From Devosia lucknowensis (GTDB lineage Bacteria; Pseudomonadota; Alphaproteobacteria; Rhizobiales; Devosiaceae), in assembly GCF_900177655.1 (NCBI RefSeq), contig NZ_FXWK01000001.1, forward strand, positions 1,302,001 through 1,366,000: a stretch of DNA of 64,000 nt. The letters are read 5' to 3'. Below are positions 1-10,546 of the stretch, piece by piece. The notes under the pieces were generated by a model. That model saw only the letters and a list, made by a program, of their open reading frames with translations. It did not search any database and was not told the origin of the DNA. The position numbers and the translations under genes are program-made. Every line of letters starts with the position of its first letter. Positions within the stretch are counted from its first letter, which is position 1.

Positions 1-977
1 AAGAACGCGAAAAGCGCCAGGTAGAGCGGCTGACCGCGACCGAGCAGTGCCGTTACCGTGGTCAGCCACGCAGGAGCGTTCCCCTGCGCCGCGAAGGACG
101 CAATGGTGGCCGGAAGCAGCAGCAGCGACGAACCAAAGATGACCGGAATGACGCCCGACGTGTTCAGCTTGAGCGGCAGATGCGACGTGTCGCCCTGGAA
201 CATCTTGTTGCCGACCTGGCGCTTCGGATACTGGATCAGCAGCCGGCGCTGGGCGCGCTCGAAGAACACGATGACCGCAATGACCACGAGAGCCAGCAGC
301 AGCATGCCGAGGCCGGCAAAGGCCGGAATGGCTCCCGTCCGGGCCAGCTCGAGCGTCTGAGCGACGGTCGAGGGCAGGTTCGCCACGATGCCGGCGAAGA
401 TGATCAGCGAAATACCGTTGCCGACGCCGCGAGCGGTGATCTGCTCACCAAGCCACATCAGAAACATCGTGCCACCCACGAGGGTGATCACCGTGGAGAT
501 ACGGAAGAACCAACCCGGATCCAGGACAACGCCCTGGCTGCCCTCGAGACCGACGGCAATGCCATAGGCCTGGATGGCGCAGAAAACCACGGCCAGATAG
601 CGCGTATACTGGTTGATCTTGCGACGTCCCGCCTCGCCACCTTCCTTGCGGAGGGCTTCAAGACGCGGCGATGCAGTCGAGACCACCTGCACCACGATCG
701 AGGCGGTAATGTAGGGAATTAGGTTCAGCGCAAAGATCGCCATACGCTCGACAGCACCACCGGCAAACATGTTGAACATGCCGATGATGCCCTGCTGCGA
801 CTGTTCGAACGTCGCGCGAAAAGCGTCGGGATCGATGCCCGGGACCGGGATGAAGGTGCCCAAACGATAAACAAGCAGCGCTCCGAGAGTGAACCAGATG
901 CGCTGCTGAAGGGCCTTGGCCTTCGAAAAGGTCGAGAAACTGAGATTACGTGCCAGCTGTTCGGCTGCGGACGCCAT
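1..977 (-). CDS. secY: Preprotein translocase subunit SecY (partial, C-terminus outside window)
   Basis: SecY forms the protein-conducting channel in the inner membrane with SecE and SecG. The first 325 residues are present and the rest runs off the left edge; full-length homologues have about 440 residues. The start ATG follows a TAGGAG ribosome-binding site. Seen: an N-terminal cytoplasmic helix, a hydrophobic segment beginning near residue 25 (LGALLVYRLGTFIPVPG, the conserved SecY signature with GIDP following), and several further membrane spans. It is the last visible gene of the spc operon, behind rplO, and a hairpin between the two genes may tune its expression. Confidence 0.95.
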   Translation of the reverse strand, partial: MASAAEQLARNLSFSTFSKAKALQQRIWFTLGALLVYRLGTFIPVPGIDPDAFRATFEQSQQGIIGMFNMFAGGAVERMAIFALNLIPYITASIVVQVVSTASPRLEALRKEGGEAGRRKINQYTRYLAVVFCAIQAYGIAVGLEGSQGVVLDPGWFFRISTVITLVGGTMFLMWLGEQITARGVGNGISLIIFAGIVANLPSTVAQTLELARTGAIPAFAGLGMLLLALVVIAVIVFFERAQRRLLIQYPKRQVGNKMFQGDTSHLPLKLNTSGVIPVIFGSSLLLLPATIASFAAQGNAPAWLTTVTALLGRGQPLYLALFAF

Positions 978-1060
978 ATACCGCTCCTACGGCTTAGATG
1001 CCAGGTGCGCTCGGAGCGCTGGAGACGCATATATGGGATATGTGCCGGCCAGACGCAACA

Positions 1061-1098
1061 AACCAAAAAGGCGCACCCGGTACGTGGACCGGGTGCGC
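1061..1098 (-). terminator. Hairpin with T-run between rplO and secY (attenuator-like)
   Basis: A perfect 10-bp stem (GCGCACCCGG paired with CCGGGTGCGC, 8-base loop) lies at 1071-1098. Read on the minus strand it is followed by CTTTTTGG, the layout of an intrinsic terminator. It sits just after the rplO stop and about 90 bases before secY. Because secY has no obvious separate promoter I infer partial termination that lowers secY transcription relative to ribosomal proteins. Confidence 0.65.
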
Positions 1099-1108
1099 AT
1101 TGACAAGA

Positions 1109-1612
1109 TTACTTGCCGGCGTAGGGGGTCTTCTTCCAGGTCTCTTTGACCGGGATCAGATCGAGCTTGCCGCCGGCAGCCTCGATAGCAGCAGCAGCGC
1201 CCTTGGTGGCGTAGTCGACCTTGAAGGTAACCTTCTTGGCCGAGAAGCCTTCGGCGCCGATCAGACGGACGCCGTCACGCGGACGACGGATGACGCCGGC
1301 AGCAACCAGGGCGGCAGCGTCGATGACACCCTTGGCGTCGAGCTTGCCACTGTCGATATAGGCCTGGATCCGATCGATACGGACTTCATTGAAGTCCTTC
1401 GGGTTCCAGGCGTTGAAGCCACGCTTCGGCATACGCATGTGAAGGGGCATCTGGCCGCCTTCGAAGCCGTTGATTGCCACACCGGCGCGAGCCGTCTGGC
1501 CCTTGCCGCCGCGGCCGCCGGTCTTGCCGACGCCCGAGCCGATACCACGGCCCACGCGAACGCGGGTCTTGTTGGCGCCGGGATTGTCGCGAAGTTCGTT
1601 CAAACGAGTCAT
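1109..1612 (-). CDS. rplO: 50S ribosomal protein L15
   Basis: L15 binds 23S rRNA late in large-subunit assembly. The 167-residue product has the family's glycine/arginine-rich N-terminal stretch ([20 protein letters not shown], about residues 18-37) that threads into rRNA, followed by the L18e-like globular half. It is somewhat longer than the E. coli protein (144), usual for alphaproteobacteria. It lies 15 bases after rpmD and is followed by the secY attenuator hairpin. Confidence 0.97.
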   Translation of the reverse strand: MTRLNELRDNPGANKTRVRVGRGIGSGVGKTGGRGGKGQTARAGVAINGFEGGQMPLHMRMPKRGFNAWNPKDFNEVRIDRIQAYIDSGKLDAKGVIDAAALVAAGVIRRPRDGVRLIGAEGFSAKKVTFKVDYATKGAAAAIEAAGGKLDLIPVKETWKKTPYAGK

Positions 1613-1627
1613 TGATCCGCCCTTCCT

Positions 1628-1816
1628 TTATTCGCCGACGACGCGGACGAGGTGCGGGATCTTGTTGATCATGCCGCGAACTTCGGGCGTATCAATCAGC
1701 TCACGCTGCTTGTTCATCTTGTTGAGCCCGAGACCGATAAGGGTCGCGCGCTGGCTCTTCTCGCGGCGGATCGGCGAACCGATCTGCTGCACGGTGATGG
1801 TTTTGGACTTTGCCAT
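1628..1816 (-). CDS. rpmD: 50S ribosomal protein L30
   Basis: A small 62-residue large-subunit protein with the typical opening [14 protein letters not shown] and the LGLNKMNK segment characteristic of bacterial L30. Its place between rpsE and rplO is the conserved spc-operon position. No odd features. Confidence 0.97.
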   Translation of the reverse strand: MAKSKTITVQQIGSPIRREKSQRATLIGLGLNKMNKQRELIDTPEVRGMINKIPHLVRVVGE

Positions 1817-1837
1817 TTTACTCTCCGGAGCCCGCTA

Positions 1838-2371
1838 TCAGGCTTCGACTGCAGTCTCGCCGCGGCGAGCCTGGAGTTCGGAAACCTTGAGGCCACGACG
1901 GGAAGCCACCGAACGGGGGCTGTCGACGCGCTTGAGAGCGTCGAACGTGGCGCGAACCATGTTGTAGGGGTTCGCAGTGCCCTGCGACTTGGCGACGATG
2001 TCGTTGATGCCCAGCGTCTCGAAGACGGCGCGCATCGGACCACCGGCGATGATACCGGTACCCGGAACGGCTGCACGCAGGATGACCTTGCCGGCGCCGT
2101 GGCGGCCGGTGACATCGTGGTGAAGCGTGCGGGCATCGCGCAGCGGCACGCGGATCATCTGGCGCTTGGCCTGCTCGGTGGCCTTGCGGATTGCCTCGGG
2201 AACTTCACGGGCCTTGCCGTGACCGAAACCGACGCGACCCTTCTGGTCACCGACAACGACGAGAGCGGCAAAACCGAAGCGACGGCCGCCCTTCACAACC
2301 TTGGCCACACGATTGATGTGGACCAGGCGATCGACGAACTCGCTTTCGCGTTCTTGAACGTCTCTGCTCAT
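1838..2371 (-). CDS. rpsE: 30S ribosomal protein S5
   Basis: S5 contributes to decoding accuracy and mRNA helicase activity of the small subunit. The 177-residue protein shows the double-stranded-RNA-binding N-domain with the [13 protein letters not shown] loop (around residues 20-32), the region where spectinomycin-resistance changes occur in other bacteria, and the [13 protein letters not shown] motif of the C-domain near residue 108. It is co-directional with rplR, 21 bases downstream of it. Confidence 0.97.
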   Translation of the reverse strand: MSRDVQERESEFVDRLVHINRVAKVVKGGRRFGFAALVVVGDQKGRVGFGHGKAREVPEAIRKATEQAKRQMIRVPLRDARTLHHDVTGRHGAGKVILRAAVPGTGIIAGGPMRAVFETLGINDIVAKSQGTANPYNMVRATFDALKRVDSPRSVASRRGLKVSELQARRGETAVEA

Positions 2372-2392
2372 AATGTTCTTTCCTCGCCGTTG

Positions 2393-2755
2393 TTAGAACT
2401 GCAGACCGCCCTCACGGGCAGCGTCTGCAAGGGCCTTAACACGGCCATGATAGATGTAGGAGCCGCGGTCGAAGATGACCTCGGCGACGCCTGCCTTCAC
2501 ACCACGTTCGGCGATCAGCTTGCCAACGGCCGAAGCCGCCTCGGCATTGCCGCCGTTCTTGATGGAGCCGCGGACGTCCTTTTCGAGGGTCGAAGCGGCA
2601 GCCAGAGTACGACCGGTCGTGTCGTCGATGATCTGGGCATAGATATTCTTGTCCGAGCGGAACACGCTGAGACGGGCGCGACCAAAGGCACGAGCCTTGA
2701 GCGCCTTGCGGACACGAGCCTTGCGGCGTTCCGCACCTTTTGCAGAAATTGCCAT
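2393..2755 (-). CDS. rplR: 50S ribosomal protein L18
   Basis: L18 links 5S rRNA to the large subunit. The 120-residue product has a basic N-terminus (residues 1-25, Arg/Lys rich) and the conserved end [20 protein letters not shown] with the FDRGGY-like motif. The gene order rplF-rplR-rpsE is intact with 12 bases to rplF. Confidence 0.97.
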   Translation of the reverse strand: MAISAKGAERRKARVRKALKARAFGRARLSVFRSDKNIYAQIIDDTTGRTLAAASTLEKDVRGSIKNGGNAEAASAVGKLIAERGVKAGVAEVIFDRGSYIYHGRVKALADAAREGGLQF

Positions 2756-2767
2756 CGGTGGCGCTCC

Positions 2768-3301
2768 TTACTTCTTCTTGCCTTCTTTGCGGAAGACCTG
2801 CTCGCCGGCATAACGCACGCCCTTGCCCTTGTAGGGCTCGGGGGGACGCCAGCCGCGGATCTCCGCAGCGACCTGACCGACCTGCTGCTTGTCGATGCCG
2901 GTCACGACGATTTCGGTCGGGGCAGGAACGGCCAGGGTGATGCCCTGGGGAGCCTGATACACCACTTCGTGGCTGAAACCGAGCGACAGCTTGACATCCT
3001 TGCCCTGCATGGCGGCGCGGTAACCCACGCCCTGAATGGCGAGCTTCTTTTCAAAGCCGGCGCTCACCCCAGTGACCATGTTCTGAATCAGCGCGCGGGT
3101 GGTACCCCAGGCAGCGCGAGCCTCACGGGTGTCGTTTGCAGGGGTGACGACGATGCCGTCCGAACCCTGTTCGACATTGACGATGTCCATAAGGTCGAGC
3201 TTGAGCTCGCCCTTCGGGCCCTTGGCGGAGACGTTGCGACCATTGATCGTAACGGTGACGCCATTAACCGGGGCCACCGGTTTCTTGCCAGTACGTGACA
3301 T
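2768..3301 (-). CDS. rplF: 50S ribosomal protein L6
   Basis: L6 lies near the factor-binding region of the large subunit. The 177-residue protein has two tandem L6 folds and the C-terminal signature [20 protein letters not shown]. Start and length match the family. The neighbouring rpsH stop is 48 bases upstream. Confidence 0.97.
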   Translation of the reverse strand: MSRTGKKPVAPVNGVTVTINGRNVSAKGPKGELKLDLMDIVNVEQGSDGIVVTPANDTREARAAWGTTRALIQNMVTGVSAGFEKKLAIQGVGYRAAMQGKDVKLSLGFSHEVVYQAPQGITLAVPAPTEIVVTGIDKQQVGQVAAEIRGWRPPEPYKGKGVRYAGEQVFRKEGKKK

Positions 3302-3349
3302 ATTCTATCCTTGAGTAATCGTCTTGCCGATCCTCCAAGCCAAATGGCT

Positions 3350-3748
3350 TTAGAAGACGCGGCAGAGTACCTCGCCACCCACATTGGCAGCCTTGGCTTC
3401 GTGGTCGGCCATCACACCCTTTGGGGTGGAGAGGATCGAGACACCCAGGCCATTGGCAACCTGCGGGATGTTCTTGACGGAAGCGTAGACGCGACGGCCG
3501 GGACGCGAAACGCGTTCGATCGTGCGGATAACGCCTTCATTTTCCGAATACTTGAGTTCGATCTCGTATTCGGAGGCACCGTTCTCGAACTTCGTCTCCG
3601 AGTAGCCGCGGATGAAACCCTCGGACTGGAGAACGTCCAGCACCCGACCACGCAGGGTCGAAGCCGGAGTCGAAACGGTATTCTTGCGACGCTCCTGAGC
3701 GTTGCGGATGCGGGTCAGCATATCGCCGATGGGATCGGAAAAGCTCAT
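3350..3748 (-). CDS. rpsH: 30S ribosomal protein S8
   Basis: S8 binds helix 21 of 16S rRNA and in enterobacteria is the translational repressor of the spc operon. The 132-residue protein begins [17 protein letters not shown], the standard family opening, and has the conserved C-terminal [12 protein letters not shown] segment. I did not establish whether the S8 repressor site near rplE exists here. Confidence 0.97.
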   Translation of the reverse strand: MSFSDPIGDMLTRIRNAQERRKNTVSTPASTLRGRVLDVLQSEGFIRGYSETKFENGASEYEIELKYSENEGVIRTIERVSRPGRRVYASVKNIPQVANGLGVSILSTPKGVMADHEAKAANVGGEVLCRVF

Positions 3749-3761
3749 CTCTAGTTTCTCC

Positions 3762-4067
3762 TTACCAGCTCGACTTCACCAGACCCGGGATCTGACCCAG
3801 GTTGCCCAGCTGACGCAGGGCAATACGGCTCATCTTGAGCTTGCGATAGTAACCACGCGGGCGGCCCGACACTTCGCAACGGTTGCGAATGCGGATCTTG
3901 GCCGAGTTACGCGGGAGTTCAGCCAGCTTGAGGCTGGCCTTGAAACGCTCCTCAATGGGAGTGTCCTGGTTCTTGATGGTCGCCTTGAGGGCGGCGCGCT
4001 TTTCAGCGTACTGCTCGGCCAGAGCGGCGCGCTTCTTGTTCTTTTCGATGGAGCTGGTCTTAGCCAT
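3762..4067 (-). CDS. rpsN: 30S ribosomal protein S14 (zinc-free type)
   Basis: S14 helps assemble the 30S head. The 101-residue form lacks the paired CxxC motifs of the short zinc-binding type and ends with the conserved [17 protein letters not shown] tail, so it is the long C-minus version usual in proteobacteria. It sits between rplE and rpsH. Confidence 0.97.
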   Translation of the reverse strand: MAKTSSIEKNKKRAALAEQYAEKRAALKATIKNQDTPIEERFKASLKLAELPRNSAKIRIRNRCEVSGRPRGYYRKLKMSRIALRQLGNLGQIPGLVKSSW

Positions 4068-4097
4068 GTCCTGATCCTTTATCCCTTCCCTGCCCGC

Positions 4098-4655
4098 TTA
4101 CTGGCGGAACGGGAAGTTGAAAGCCTTGAGAAGCGCGCGGGCTTCATCGTCGTTCTTGGCCGTCGTGCAGATCACGATGTCCATGCCCCAAACCTGATCG
4201 ATCTGATCGTAGTTGATTTCGGGGAAAACGATGTGTTCCTTGAGGCCCATGGCATAGTTGCCATTGCCATCGAACGCGTTCGGGTTCAGGCCACGGAAGT
4301 CGCGGACACGCGGCAGTGCGATATTCACCAGGCGATCCAGGAATTCGTACATGCGGGTCTTGCGCAGGGTGACCTTCACGCCAAGCGGCATGTTCTCGCG
4401 GACCTTGAAGCCTGCGATCGACTTGCGCGCATGGGTGATGACCGGCTTCTGGCCGGCGATCTTCTGCAGTTCGTCAGCAGCCGACTTCACCTTCTTGGTG
4501 TCGTTGACGGCTTCGCCGACGCCCATGTTCAGCACGATCTTGTCAAGGCGCGGCAGCTCCATGACGTTCTTGTAGTTGAACTGCTCACGCAGTGCAGCCT
4601 TGATCGTGTTGTCATACTCGGTCCGGAGACGCGGAACGTAAGCGGTCTCAGCCAT
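4098..4655 (-). CDS. rplE: 50S ribosomal protein L5
   Basis: L5 binds 5S rRNA and contacts P-site tRNA. The 185-residue product shows [16 protein letters not shown] (residues about 35-50) and the conserved [17 protein letters not shown] segment near residue 118. Its start codon overlaps the end of rplX by 8 bases (ATGGCTGA), so the two genes are probably translationally coupled. Confidence 0.97.
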   Translation of the reverse strand: MAETAYVPRLRTEYDNTIKAALREQFNYKNVMELPRLDKIVLNMGVGEAVNDTKKVKSAADELQKIAGQKPVITHARKSIAGFKVRENMPLGVKVTLRKTRMYEFLDRLVNIALPRVRDFRGLNPNAFDGNGNYAMGLKEHIVFPEINYDQIDQVWGMDIVICTTAKNDDEARALLKAFNFPFRQ

Positions 4656-4959
4656 CGATCTGATCTCCGGTGGTCTTGGCGACGCGGGTCTTCACGCCGT
4701 CCTTGATCTGGAAACCGACGCGGGTGGCCTTGCCATCCTTGTCGGCGACCGCCAGGTTGGAAAGATGGATCGGCGCTTCCTTGGTGAAGATGCCGGCATC
4801 GTTCGAAGCGGTCTGCTTCTGGTGGCGCTTCACCAGGTTGATACCCTGGACCAGTGCCTTGGTTTCGGACGGGATGACCGACAGGACCTGACCGGTCTTG
4901 CCCTTGTCCTTGCCGGCCAGGACGACGACCTTGTCGCCCTTCTTAATCTTGGAGGCCAT
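4648..4959 (-). CDS. rplX: 50S ribosomal protein L24
   Basis: L24 is an assembly initiator of the large subunit. The frame is open further upstream, but the start is set at the ATG giving [20 protein letters not shown], the family's KOW-domain opening, for 103 residues. That ATG overlaps the rplN stop by one base (TAATG), typical of coupled translation, and the gene overlaps rplE at the other end. Confidence 0.96.
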   Translation of the reverse strand: MASKIKKGDKVVVLAGKDKGKTGQVLSVIPSETKALVQGINLVKRHQKQTASNDAGIFTKEAPIHLSNLAVADKDGKATRVGFQIKDGVKTRVAKTTGDQIDG

Positions 4960-5327
4960 TACAGCACCTCTGGGGCAAGCGAGATAATCTTCATGTGGTT
5001 CTTGGCGCGGAGCTCGCGCGGAACCGGTCCGAAGATACGGGTGCCGATCGGTTCCTTCTGATTGTTCAGAAGAACGGCGGCGTTCTTGTCGAAACGGATG
5101 ACGGTGCCATCGGGACGGCGGATGTCGGTTGCGGTGCGAACCACCACGGCCTTCATCACCTGGCCCTTTTTGACGCGGCCGCGCGGAATAGCGTCCTTGA
5201 CCGAAACGACGATGATGTCGCCGACCGAGGCGTACTTGCGATGCGAACCGCCCAGCACCTTGATGCACATGACTCGCTTGGCGCCGGAATTATCGGCGAC
5301 GTCGAGGTTGGACTGCATCTGGATCAT
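4959..5327 (-). CDS. rplN: 50S ribosomal protein L14
   Basis: L14 lies at the subunit interface where the silencing factor RsfS and IF6-type proteins dock. The 122-residue sequence begins [20 protein letters not shown] and contains the conserved [18 protein letters not shown] stretch, a full-length match to the family. It starts the rplN-rplX-rplE coupled trio. Confidence 0.97.
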   Translation of the reverse strand: MIQMQSNLDVADNSGAKRVMCIKVLGGSHRKYASVGDIIVVSVKDAIPRGRVKKGQVMKAVVVRTATDIRRPDGTVIRFDKNAAVLLNNQKEPIGTRIFGPVPRELRAKNHMKIISLAPEVL

Positions 5328-5391
5328 GACTGGATGCCTTCTAGTTTATCGGCTGCACCGTCATCCGGCGCGCCGACCTGAATTGTTTCTC

Positions 5392-5625
5392 TTACGCGGA
5401 CGGAACGAGCGCCCAGCGCTTGTTCTTGGAGATCGGCGCAGTTTCTTCGATCCACACGGTCTGACCGACCTTCGCCACATTATTTTCATCGTGGGCGTGG
5501 TACTTCTTGGAACGACGCACGGTCTTCTTCAGAAGCGGATGAGTGAAACGGCGCTCGACACGAACCACGATGGTCTTGTCATTGGCGTCGGAGACAACAG
5601 TCCCCTGCAAAACGCGCTTTGGCAT
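5392..5625 (-). CDS. rpsQ: 30S ribosomal protein S17
   Basis: S17 is an early-binding OB-fold protein of the small subunit. The 77-residue product has [18 protein letters not shown] and the C-terminal [18 protein letters not shown] motif of the family. Sixty-four bases separate it from rplN; nothing notable was seen in that gap. Confidence 0.97.
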   Translation of the reverse strand: MPKRVLQGTVVSDANDKTIVVRVERRFTHPLLKKTVRRSKKYHAHDENNVAKVGQTVWIEETAPISKNKRWALVPSA

Positions 5626-5637
5626 GGGTGTAAATCC

Positions 5638-5832
5638 TTACTTAGCTGCGTTCTTTTGGCCGAGGACGGTCTTGATCCGCGCGATATCGCGACGGACTTC
5701 CTTCACCCGGGCCGGCTTTTCCAACTGCTGGGTAGCGCGCTGGAAACGCAGGTTGAACTGTTCTTTCTTCAGGTCGACGAGCTGATCTTTCAGTTCGTCT
5801 GCGGTCTTGGCCCGCACATCACTGGCTTTCAT
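5638..5832 (-). CDS. rpmC: 50S ribosomal protein L29
   Basis: L29 surrounds the exit of the peptide tunnel and is part of the docking site for trigger factor and SRP. The 64-residue helical hairpin has the family pattern [22 protein letters not shown] in its middle and lies between rplP and rpsQ as expected. Confidence 0.97.
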   Translation of the reverse strand: MKASDVRAKTADELKDQLVDLKKEQFNLRFQRATQQLEKPARVKEVRRDIARIKTVLGQKNAAK

Positions 5833-5843
5833 GCTCGTGTTCC

Positions 5844-6257
5844 TTAGTCGGCAATACGCGTTACGATACGCGTGGTGATCGGCAACTTCATTGCTCCGAG
5901 GCGAAGGGCCTCCTTTGCAACGTCTTCGGGTACGCCGTCAATCTCAAAAACGATGCGGCCTGGCTTGACGCGCGCTGCCCAGTATTCCACCGAGCCCTTA
6001 CCCTTACCCATTCGGACTTCGGTCGGCTTCTTGGAAACGGGAAGATCCGGGAAAATTCGGATCCAGACGCGGCCCTGACGCTTCATTTCGCGAGTGATCG
6101 CACGGCGGGCAGCCTCGATCTGGCGGGCGGTAACACGCTCGGGCTCGGTGGCCTTGAGAGCATACTGGCCGAAAGCCAGATCGGTACCACCCTTGGCCAG
6201 GCCATGGATGCGGCCCTTATGAGCCTTGCGGAACTTAGTTCTCTTTGGTTGCAGCAT
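5844..6257 (-). CDS. rplP: 50S ribosomal protein L16
   Basis: L16 organises the A-site side of the peptidyl transferase centre. The 137-residue protein opens [16 protein letters not shown] and carries the conserved [19 protein letters not shown] segment around residue 82. Position and length are standard. Confidence 0.97.
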   Translation of the reverse strand: MLQPKRTKFRKAHKGRIHGLAKGGTDLAFGQYALKATEPERVTARQIEAARRAITREMKRQGRVWIRIFPDLPVSKKPTEVRMGKGKGSVEYWAARVKPGRIVFEIDGVPEDVAKEALRLGAMKLPITTRIVTRIAD

Positions 6258-6272
6258 AATGAACTAACCTTC

Positions 6273-7010
6273 TTATGCGCGTTCGCGATCGCGGTCGCCG
6301 CGTTCACGACGCGGTTCGCGCTCGGTACGCTGACCGCCTTCACCACCTTCGGTGGCGCGGCGCTCATGAGCCGACGGATCATGTTCGAGGACTTCGCCCT
6401 TGAACACCCAGACCTTGATACCGATGATGCCGTAAGTGGTTGCGGCTTCGGCAGTACCGTAGTCGATATCGGCACGCAGGGTGTGCAGCGGCACGCGGCC
6501 TTCGCGGTACCACTCGGTACGAGCGATGTCGGCACCGCCGAGACGACCACCGACGTTGACGCGGATACCACCGGCGCCCATGCGGATTGCGGTCTGAACG
6601 GCACGCTTCATGGCGCGACGGAATGCCACACGGCGTTCCAGCTGCTGGGCAATGCCCTGGGCAACCAGAGTTGCATCGGTCTCCGGCTTGCGCACTTCAA
6701 CGATGTTGATGTGCACTTCGCTGTCGGTGAACTTCTTCACCTTGGCGCGGATCTTGTCGATGTCAGCGCCCTTCTTGCCGATCACGATGCCCGGACGGGC
6801 AGTGTGGATCGACACGCGGCACTTGCGGTGCGGACGCTCGATGACGATCTTGGAAACCGCAGCGGCCTTCAGATCTTCCATCAGCATGGTGCGGATCTTC
6901 AGGTCTTCCTGAAGCAGCGAACCATATTCGCCCTTGTTGGCGAACCAGCGGCTATCCCAGGTCCGGTTGATGCCCAGACGGAAGCCGATTGGATTGATTT
7001 TCTGGCCCAT
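6273..7010 (-). CDS. rpsC: 30S ribosomal protein S3
   Basis: S3 lines the mRNA entry channel. The 245-residue protein has the N-terminal KH domain ([18 protein letters not shown] near residue 73) and the C-terminal S3 domain ([20 protein letters not shown]). The last 30 or so residues form a highly charged Arg/Glu/Gly tail, longer than in E. coli and common in alphaproteobacteria. Its start overlaps the rplV stop by one base. Confidence 0.97.
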   Translation of the reverse strand: MGQKINPIGFRLGINRTWDSRWFANKGEYGSLLQEDLKIRTMLMEDLKAAAVSKIVIERPHRKCRVSIHTARPGIVIGKKGADIDKIRAKVKKFTDSEVHINIVEVRKPETDATLVAQGIAQQLERRVAFRRAMKRAVQTAIRMGAGGIRVNVGGRLGGADIARTEWYREGRVPLHTLRADIDYGTAEAATTYGIIGIKVWVFKGEVLEHDPSAHERRATEGGEGGQRTEREPRRERGDRDRERA

Positions 7011-7390
7011 TATGCGGCCTCCTCAACTTGCCGGACAACAATCGTCAGGTGAGAGAATGGCTTCTCGATACGGGCGGACTTGCCGCGACCGCGAGCGGTG
7101 AAGCGCTTCATCACAAGCGAATTGCCCACATAGGCTTCGGCAACGACGAGGGCGTCGGTGTCCAGGCCGTGGTTGTTTTCGGCGTTGGCGATGGCGCTCT
7201 CAAGCACCTTCTTCACCTGGCCGGAGATGCGCTTGTGGCTGAATTCGAGATCGGCCAAAGCCCGCTCGACCTTCTTGCCACGGATCAACTGCGCGACGAG
7301 GTTCAGCTTCTGAGGGCTGATGCGCAGCATGCGCAGCACAGCCTTTGCCTCGTTATCCTTGAGAGCGCGCTCAGTCTTAGGCTTGCTCAT
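7010..7390 (-). CDS. rplV: 50S ribosomal protein L22
   Basis: L22 lines the nascent-peptide tunnel with its beta-hairpin. The 126-residue product has [19 protein letters not shown] early and the tunnel hairpin region with [20 protein letters not shown] near the C-terminus. It is 3 bases from rpsS and overlaps rpsC. Confidence 0.97.
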   Translation of the reverse strand: MSKPKTERALKDNEAKAVLRMLRISPQKLNLVAQLIRGKKVERALADLEFSHKRISGQVKKVLESAIANAENNHGLDTDALVVAEAYVGNSLVMKRFTARGRGKSARIEKPFSHLTIVVRQVEEAA

Positions 7391-7393
7391 CTC

Positions 7394-7672
7394 TTACTTC
7401 CTCTTGGCCTTCTTGTCGGCCGCGTGACCGTAGTAGGTACGGGTCGGCGCGAACTCACCGAACTTGTGGCCGATCATGTCCTCGGTAACGGAAACCGGAA
7501 CGTGCTTCTGACCGTTGTGGACACCAAAGGTGATACCAACGAACTGCGGAAGAATGGTCGAACGACGGGACCAGATCTTGACCACATCGTTGCGGCCAGA
7601 CGACTGGGCCTTCTCGGCCTTCTTGAGCAGATAGCCGTCGACGAACGGCCCCTTCCAAATCGAACGGGTCAT
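7394..7672 (-). CDS. rpsS: 30S ribosomal protein S19
   Basis: S19 forms the head of the small subunit with S13. The 92-residue protein begins [20 protein letters not shown] and ends with the conserved [20 protein letters not shown] segment. Standard order rplB-rpsS-rplV. Confidence 0.97.
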   Translation of the reverse strand: MTRSIWKGPFVDGYLLKKAEKAQSSGRNDVVKIWSRRSTILPQFVGITFGVHNGQKHVPVSVTEDMIGHKFGEFAPTRTYYGHAADKKAKRK

Positions 7673-7675
7673 GTC

Positions 7676-8515
7676 TTACCTGCCCTTCTTCACGTGACGG
7701 CTGCGAACGATGAACTGGTCCGTAGCCTTGTTGCTGCGCGTACGCTTGCCCTTGGTCGGCTTGCCCCACGGCGAAACCGGGTGACGGCCACCAGAAGTAC
7801 GGCCTTCACCACCACCATGCGGGTGATCGACCGGGTTCATGGTCACACCGCGGTTGACCGGCTTGCGGCCCAGCCAGCGGTTGCGACCGGCCTTGCCGAG
7901 CGAGGTGTTGGCATGGTCCTGGTTGGACACGGCGCCAACGGTGGCAAGGCAGGTGCCATGCACGCGGCGCTGTTCGCCCGAGTTGAGGCGAAGGATCGCC
8001 CAACCGGAGTCACGACCGACATACTGGGCATAGGCACCAGCCGAACGAGCCACCTGGCCACCCTTGCGGGGCTTGAGCTCGATGTTGTGCACGATCGTAC
8101 CGACCGGCATGCGCTCGAGCGGCATGGCGTTGCCGGGCTTCACATCCGCGCCGTTGAGCGAGGAGATGACCTTGTCGCCGGCGGCCAGACGCTGCGGAGC
8201 CACGATATAGGCCAGCTCGCCGTCTTCATACTTGATCAGCGCGATCCAGGCGGTGCGGTTCGGATCGTATTCGAGACGTTCTACGGTCCCGACGGCGTCG
8301 AACTTCACGCGCTTGAAGTCCACCATACGGTAGCTGCGCTTGTGACCACCGCCGCGATGGAAGGCGGTGATGCGACCGGTATTGTTACGGCCGCCCTTCT
8401 TGCTGAGGCCTTCGGTCAAAGCCTTGACCGGGGCGCCCTTCCACAGTTCCGAGCGGTCGGTCGTGATCAGGGTACGACGGCCTTCGGAGGTGGGGTTGTA
8501 AGTCTTTAGAGCCAT
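7676..8515 (-). CDS. rplB: 50S ribosomal protein L2
   Basis: L2 is needed for subunit association and peptidyl transfer. The 279-residue sequence carries [11 protein letters not shown] at its start and the near-universal [19 protein letters not shown] motif around residue 226 with the functionally important histidine. Full length. Confidence 0.98.
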   Translation of the reverse strand: MALKTYNPTSEGRRTLITTDRSELWKGAPVKALTEGLSKKGGRNNTGRITAFHRGGGHKRSYRMVDFKRVKFDAVGTVERLEYDPNRTAWIALIKYEDGELAYIVAPQRLAAGDKVISSLNGADVKPGNAMPLERMPVGTIVHNIELKPRKGGQVARSAGAYAQYVGRDSGWAILRLNSGEQRRVHGTCLATVGAVSNQDHANTSLGKAGRNRWLGRKPVNRGVTMNPVDHPHGGGEGRTSGGRHPVSPWGKPTKGKRTRSNKATDQFIVRSRHVKKGR

Positions 8516-8533
8516 TTTGCTGTCTCTTATCCC

Positions 8534-8827
8534 TTAGAGGCCGGTCGAGATATCGATCGACTGGCCGTCGACGAGGGTCACGATGGCCTTCTTGACGTCG
8601 TTGCGAACGCCAACCTTGCCACGGAAGCGCTTCACCTTGCCCTTGCGGACCAGGGTGTTCACTGCCTTGACCTTGACCGAGAACAGCTGCTCGACGGCAG
8701 CCTTGATCTCGGTCTTGTTGGCATCGATCGCCACGTCGAAAACGACCTGGTTTGCTTCCGAAGCCATCGTCGACTTTTCAGTCACGACGGGGTTACGGAC
8801 GATGTCGTAAGCGGCAAGCTTGTTCAT
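8534..8827 (-). CDS. rplW: 50S ribosomal protein L23
   Basis: L23 is the main docking site for trigger factor and SRP at the tunnel exit. The 97-residue protein has the opening [17 protein letters not shown] and [21 protein letters not shown] in the middle, both family hallmarks. It overlaps the end of rplD by 4 bases (ATGA type). Confidence 0.97.
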   Translation of the reverse strand: MNKLAAYDIVRNPVVTEKSTMASEANQVVFDVAIDANKTEIKAAVEQLFSVKVKAVNTLVRKGKVKRFRGKVGVRNDVKKAIVTLVDGQSIDISTGL

Positions 8828-9441
8828 GCGAACCTCGCTTCGAGCGCTTCCAGCGCTGCCTTGGTCAGGACGAGCTTGTCGCGCTTCAGGATCGAAACAA
8901 CGTTGATCCCCTGGATCGGCAGCACGTCGATGTTCGGGATGTTGCGGGCGGCCAGAGCGAAGTTCTGGTCGACGGTCGCACCATCAATGATCAGGGCGCT
9001 AGCCCATTCCAGCTTGCCGAACGTGGTGCGGAGAGCAGCCGTCTTGGCTTCCTTCTGCGACACGTTGTCCAGGACGATCAGCGAACCGGCTTTTGCCTTG
9101 GACGACAGGGCATGCTTGAGCGCCAGAGCACGAACCTTCTTGGGAAGGTCGATGGCATGGCTGCGCGGGGTCGGACCGAATGCACGGCCACCACCACGGA
9201 ACTGCGGAGCCTTGCGATCGCCGTGACGAGCGCCGCCGCCCTTCTGCTTCTTGAACTTCTTGCCCGTCAGCGCGCCTTCCGACCGGTTCTTCACGTCATG
9301 CGTGCCGGCCATGGCCTTGAGCTGCTGGTAGCGAACCATGCGGTGCAGGATGTCAGGGCGGACTTCGAGACCGAAGACGTCGTCCTTGAGATCGACCGTA
9401 CCGGCGGCCTTACCGTCGAGAGTGGTTACCTTGAGTTCCAT
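8824..9441 (-). CDS. rplD: 50S ribosomal protein L4
   Basis: L4 reaches into the peptide tunnel and in E. coli also represses the S10 operon by binding its leader. The 205-residue protein has the tunnel loop with [20 protein letters not shown] (residues about 67-86) and the C-terminal ALNTI-like helix. It directly abuts rplC. Confidence 0.97.
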   Translation of the reverse strand: MELKVTTLDGKAAGTVDLKDDVFGLEVRPDILHRMVRYQQLKAMAGTHDVKNRSEGALTGKKFKKQKGGGARHGDRKAPQFRGGGRAFGPTPRSHAIDLPKKVRALALKHALSSKAKAGSLIVLDNVSQKEAKTAALRTTFGKLEWASALIIDGATVDQNFALAARNIPNIDVLPIQGINVVSILKRDKLVLTKAALEALEARFA

Positions 9442-10137
9442 TTACTTCGCTTCTCCCGCAGCAGCGGCCTCGAACGAGCCTGGGAAGGCAGCGTTCGCGG
9501 GAGCCGGCTTCTTGACGGCGTCCTTGATCATGATCCAGGCGCCCTTGGCGCCCGGGACCGAACCCTGGATCATGATCAGGCCACGCTCCACATCGGTCTT
9601 GACGACCTTGACGTTCTGCGTGGTGATGCGACGATCGCCCATATGGCCCGGCATCTTCTTGTTCTTGAAGGTCTTGCCCGGGTCCTGACGGCCACCGGTA
9701 GAACCGATCGAGCGGTGCGACACGGACACACCGTGCGAGGCACGCAGACCACCGAAGTTCCAGCGCTTCATACCACCGGCGAAGCCCTTACCAATGGAAG
9801 TACCGGTCACGTCGACCAGCTGACCATCGGAGAAGTGGTCGGCCTTGAGCGTAGCGCCAACCTCGATGAGGTTGTCGGCATCCACGCGGAACTCTGCCAC
9901 GTGACGCTTGGGCTCGACCTTGGCAACAGCGTACTGGCCGCGTTCTGCCTTGGAAACATTCTTGGCCTTAGCCTGGCCGGCACCCAGCTGCAGGGCGACA
10001 TAACCGTCCTTTTCGACGGTCCGCTGGCCCACGACCTGACAATTCTGCAGGCTCAGCACCGTCACGGGGACGTGGTTGCCGTCCTCTGTGAAGATGCGGG
10101 TCATCCCCAGCTTCTGTGCGATCAATCCAGAACGCAT
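9442..10137 (-). CDS. rplC: 50S ribosomal protein L3
   Basis: L3 starts large-subunit assembly and approaches the peptidyl transferase centre. I chose the ATG at 10137, giving [16 protein letters not shown], because this is the family's normal N-terminus and it has a good AAGGT ribosome-binding site 6 bases away. An in-frame ATG at 10173 would add 12 basic residues with a poorer site. The 231-residue product has the central [17 protein letters not shown] loop. Confidence 0.95.
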   Translation of the reverse strand: MRSGLIAQKLGMTRIFTEDGNHVPVTVLSLQNCQVVGQRTVEKDGYVALQLGAGQAKAKNVSKAERGQYAVAKVEPKRHVAEFRVDADNLIEVGATLKADHFSDGQLVDVTGTSIGKGFAGGMKRWNFGGLRASHGVSVSHRSIGSTGGRQDPGKTFKNKKMPGHMGDRRITTQNVKVVKTDVERGLIMIQGSVPGAKGAWIMIKDAVKKPAPANAAFPGSFEAAAAGEAK

Positions 10138-10221
10138 CGGTTTTACCTTCTTGTTGGCGCTCTGCCGGGTCATGGTTTCAGAGGACCCTTTTGGCGGCAG
10201 GCGCGGAATATCTTTGTCGTC

Positions 10222-10530
10222 TTAGAGCTTGATTTCGACGTCGACGCCGGCGGCGAGATCGAGCTTCATGAGTGCATCGACCGTCTGGGGAGTCGGGTCC
10301 ACGATGTCCAGAAGACGCTTGTGGGTCCGGATCTCAAACTGCTCGCGCGACTTCTTGTCGATGTGCGGAGAGCGGTTGACGGTGAACTTGTCGATGCGGG
10401 TCGGCAGCGGAATCGGACCGCGAACCTGGGCACCCGTACGCTTGGCGGTATTGACGATCTCGCGGGTCGAGGTGTCGAGCACGCGGTGGTCAAACGCCTT
10501 GAGGCGGATGCGGATATTCTGACCGTTCAT
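10222..10530 (-). CDS. rpsJ: 30S ribosomal protein S10
   Basis: S10 is a 30S head protein that doubles as NusE in transcription antitermination. Starting at the ATG at 10530 gives the standard 102 residues beginning [19 protein letters not shown], with an AGGA site 8 bases upstream; a GTG two codons earlier is an alternative. It opens the S10 gene block but only about 15 bases separate it from the tuf hairpin, leaving no room for a promoter. Confidence 0.96.
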   Translation of the reverse strand: MNGQNIRIRLKAFDHRVLDTSTREIVNTAKRTGAQVRGPIPLPTRIDKFTVNRSPHIDKKSREQFEIRTHKRLLDIVDPTPQTVDALMKLDLAAGVDVEIKL

Positions 10531-10546
10531 CTTCACAATCCTGAAT

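Noticed and set aside
1652..3298. A 548-codon plus-strand open frame opposite rpmD to rplF
   Set aside because: Crosses five ribosomal genes in antisense; no start signal.
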